Origin: Thalassotalea crassostreae
GTDB taxonomy: Bacteria > Pseudomonadota > Gammaproteobacteria > Enterobacterales > Alteromonadaceae
DNA: 64,000 nt
Assembly: GCF_001831495.1 (NCBI RefSeq)
Contig: NZ_CP017689.1
Location: 1,116,001 to 1,180,000, forward strand
Direction: 5' to 3'
Under the pieces are notes generated by a model that searched no databases, was not told the DNA's origin, and was given only the letters and a program-made list of their open reading frames with translations. Below, piece by piece: positions 63,335 through 64,000 of the stretch (position 1 is its first letter; every line of letters starts with the position of its first letter). The translations under genes were made by a program, and so were the position numbers.

Positions 63335-64000
63335 ATGACTTCACGCACACAATTAAACAGTTGGAAAAAACTACAGTCTTTAGCCGAAGACATCAAAAGT
63401 ACCCACTTGAATCAATTGTTTGAGCAAAACCCAGATCGTTTTGATAACTTTTCTTTAAAGTTAGACAACATGTTATTTGATTACTCAAAAAACCTTATCA
63501 ACCAAGAAATCTTAGATACCCTAATTGAGCTGGCGAATGACGTTCAATTATCCCATTGGCGTGAAAAGATGTTTAATGCCGAGCGTATTAACCTAACGGA
63601 AAACCGTGCAGTACTGCATACCGCATTACGAAATCGCTCGCTATCTCCAATTATGCTTGACGGTGAAAACGTTACTGAGCAAGTCGAAGCTCAACTTGAA
63701 AAAATGAAAGGCTTTGTGCAACAGGTGCGACAGGGCAGTTGGTTAGGTTATTCGAATAAACGAATTACGGACATCGTTAATATTGGTGTAGGTGGTTCAA
63801 ACCTTGGACCACAAATGGTGACTGAAGCGCTTAAGCATGAAAGTGACCAAAGTGTGAATGTGCATTACGTTTCAAATGTTGATGGCACACAAATCAGCGA
63901 AGTATTGGCACCGCTAAATCCTGAAAAAGTATTGTTCATAATTTCCAGCAAAACATTTACCACAACAGAAACAATCACCAATGCCAATACTGCTGTGGCT
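63335..64000 (+). CDS. pgi: Glucose-6-phosphate isomerase, 3' end outside window
   Basis: The first 222 codons are present, in frame to the last base of the window. The product opens MTSRTQLNSWKKLQSLAEDI and contains NRAVLHTALRNRS and the phosphate-binding VNIGVGGSNLGPQMV, signature regions of Pgi. It interconverts glucose-6-phosphate and fructose-6-phosphate. E. coli Pgi has 549 residues, so ~330 are missing. Likely controlled by the divergent LacI-family repressor. Confidence 0.96.
   Translation, partial: MTSRTQLNSWKKLQSLAEDIKSTHLNQLFEQNPDRFDNFSLKLDNMLFDYSKNLINQEILDTLIELANDVQLSHWREKMFNAERINLTENRAVLHTALRNRSLSPIMLDGENVTEQVEAQLEKMKGFVQQVRQGSWLGYSNKRITDIVNIGVGGSNLGPQMVTEALKHESDQSVNVHYVSNVDGTQISEVLAPLNPEKVLFIISSKTFTTTETITNANTAVA

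Overview
The window reads as chromosomal DNA of a marine gammaproteobacterium of the Alteromonadales, most likely a Colwelliaceae member (Colwellia/Thalassotalea type). This is inferred from the AT-rich coding style, the gene families (DUF5916 barrel, large TonB receptor, FG-GAP and GT2 proteins), a trp operon with separate trpG and trpD, and the conserved block lnt-corC-ybeY-ybeZ-miaB-ubiF next to a Met/Leu/Gln tRNA operon, an arrangement also known in E. coli. No phage, CRISPR array or replication origin was seen.

Layout. 1-5.1 kb: the end of a TPR gene, a secreted DUF5916 protein, beta-carbonic anhydrase, a parvulin and a 54-residue membrane protein. 5.2-12.3 kb: the trp operon trpL-E-G-D-CF-B-A on the minus strand, headed by a leader peptide with three adjacent Trp codons and an attenuator. 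12.4-16.4 kb: divergent housekeeping genes rnm(yciV)-yciO-scpA-scpB-rluB. 16.4-19.5 kb: a small accessory island that I read as a remnant integron cassette array without an integrase. It has three attC-like palindromes, two small cassette genes (one frameshifted) and an IS110/IS1111-type element sitting exactly at the edge of one attC. A structured region downstream of its transposase is a candidate guide RNA.

19.5-25.1 kb: small unknown genes, two alkylation-repair genes (ogt and an Ada-AraC-AlkA fusion), a MepK-like endopeptidase and a GDSL lipoprotein. 25.3-32.8 kb: an uncharacterised block of TonB receptor, membrane-bound AraC regulator, cytochrome c4-like protein, MauG/CcpA-like di-haem peroxidase, and a beta-helix protein fused to cytochrome c. 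The last three are almost certainly one operon and look like an extracytoplasmic oxidation pathway of unknown substrate.

32.9-43.5 kb: assorted enzymes (GNAT, SDR, FG-GAP protein, Atl, hydrolases, GT2, Hsp20, exported Tpx, amidohydrolase) and a 103-bp tandem repeat. 43.7-51.3 kb: lnt, corC, ybeY, ybeZ, miaB on the minus strand and ubiF opposite. 53.3-56.9 kb: seven intact tRNA genes (3 Leu-UAG, 2 Met-CAU, 2 Gln-UUG), three decayed Leu copies, 166-bp tandem duplications carrying terminators, and a TolB/TPR signalling-type gene between the tRNA units. 57.0-62.1 kb: an RND efflux pair with its divergent TetR regulator and two palindromic operators. 62.1-64.0 kb: a LacI-family repressor divergent from pgi, with a perfect 14-bp palindrome over the pgi -35 box. 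The pgi gene runs off the end of the window.
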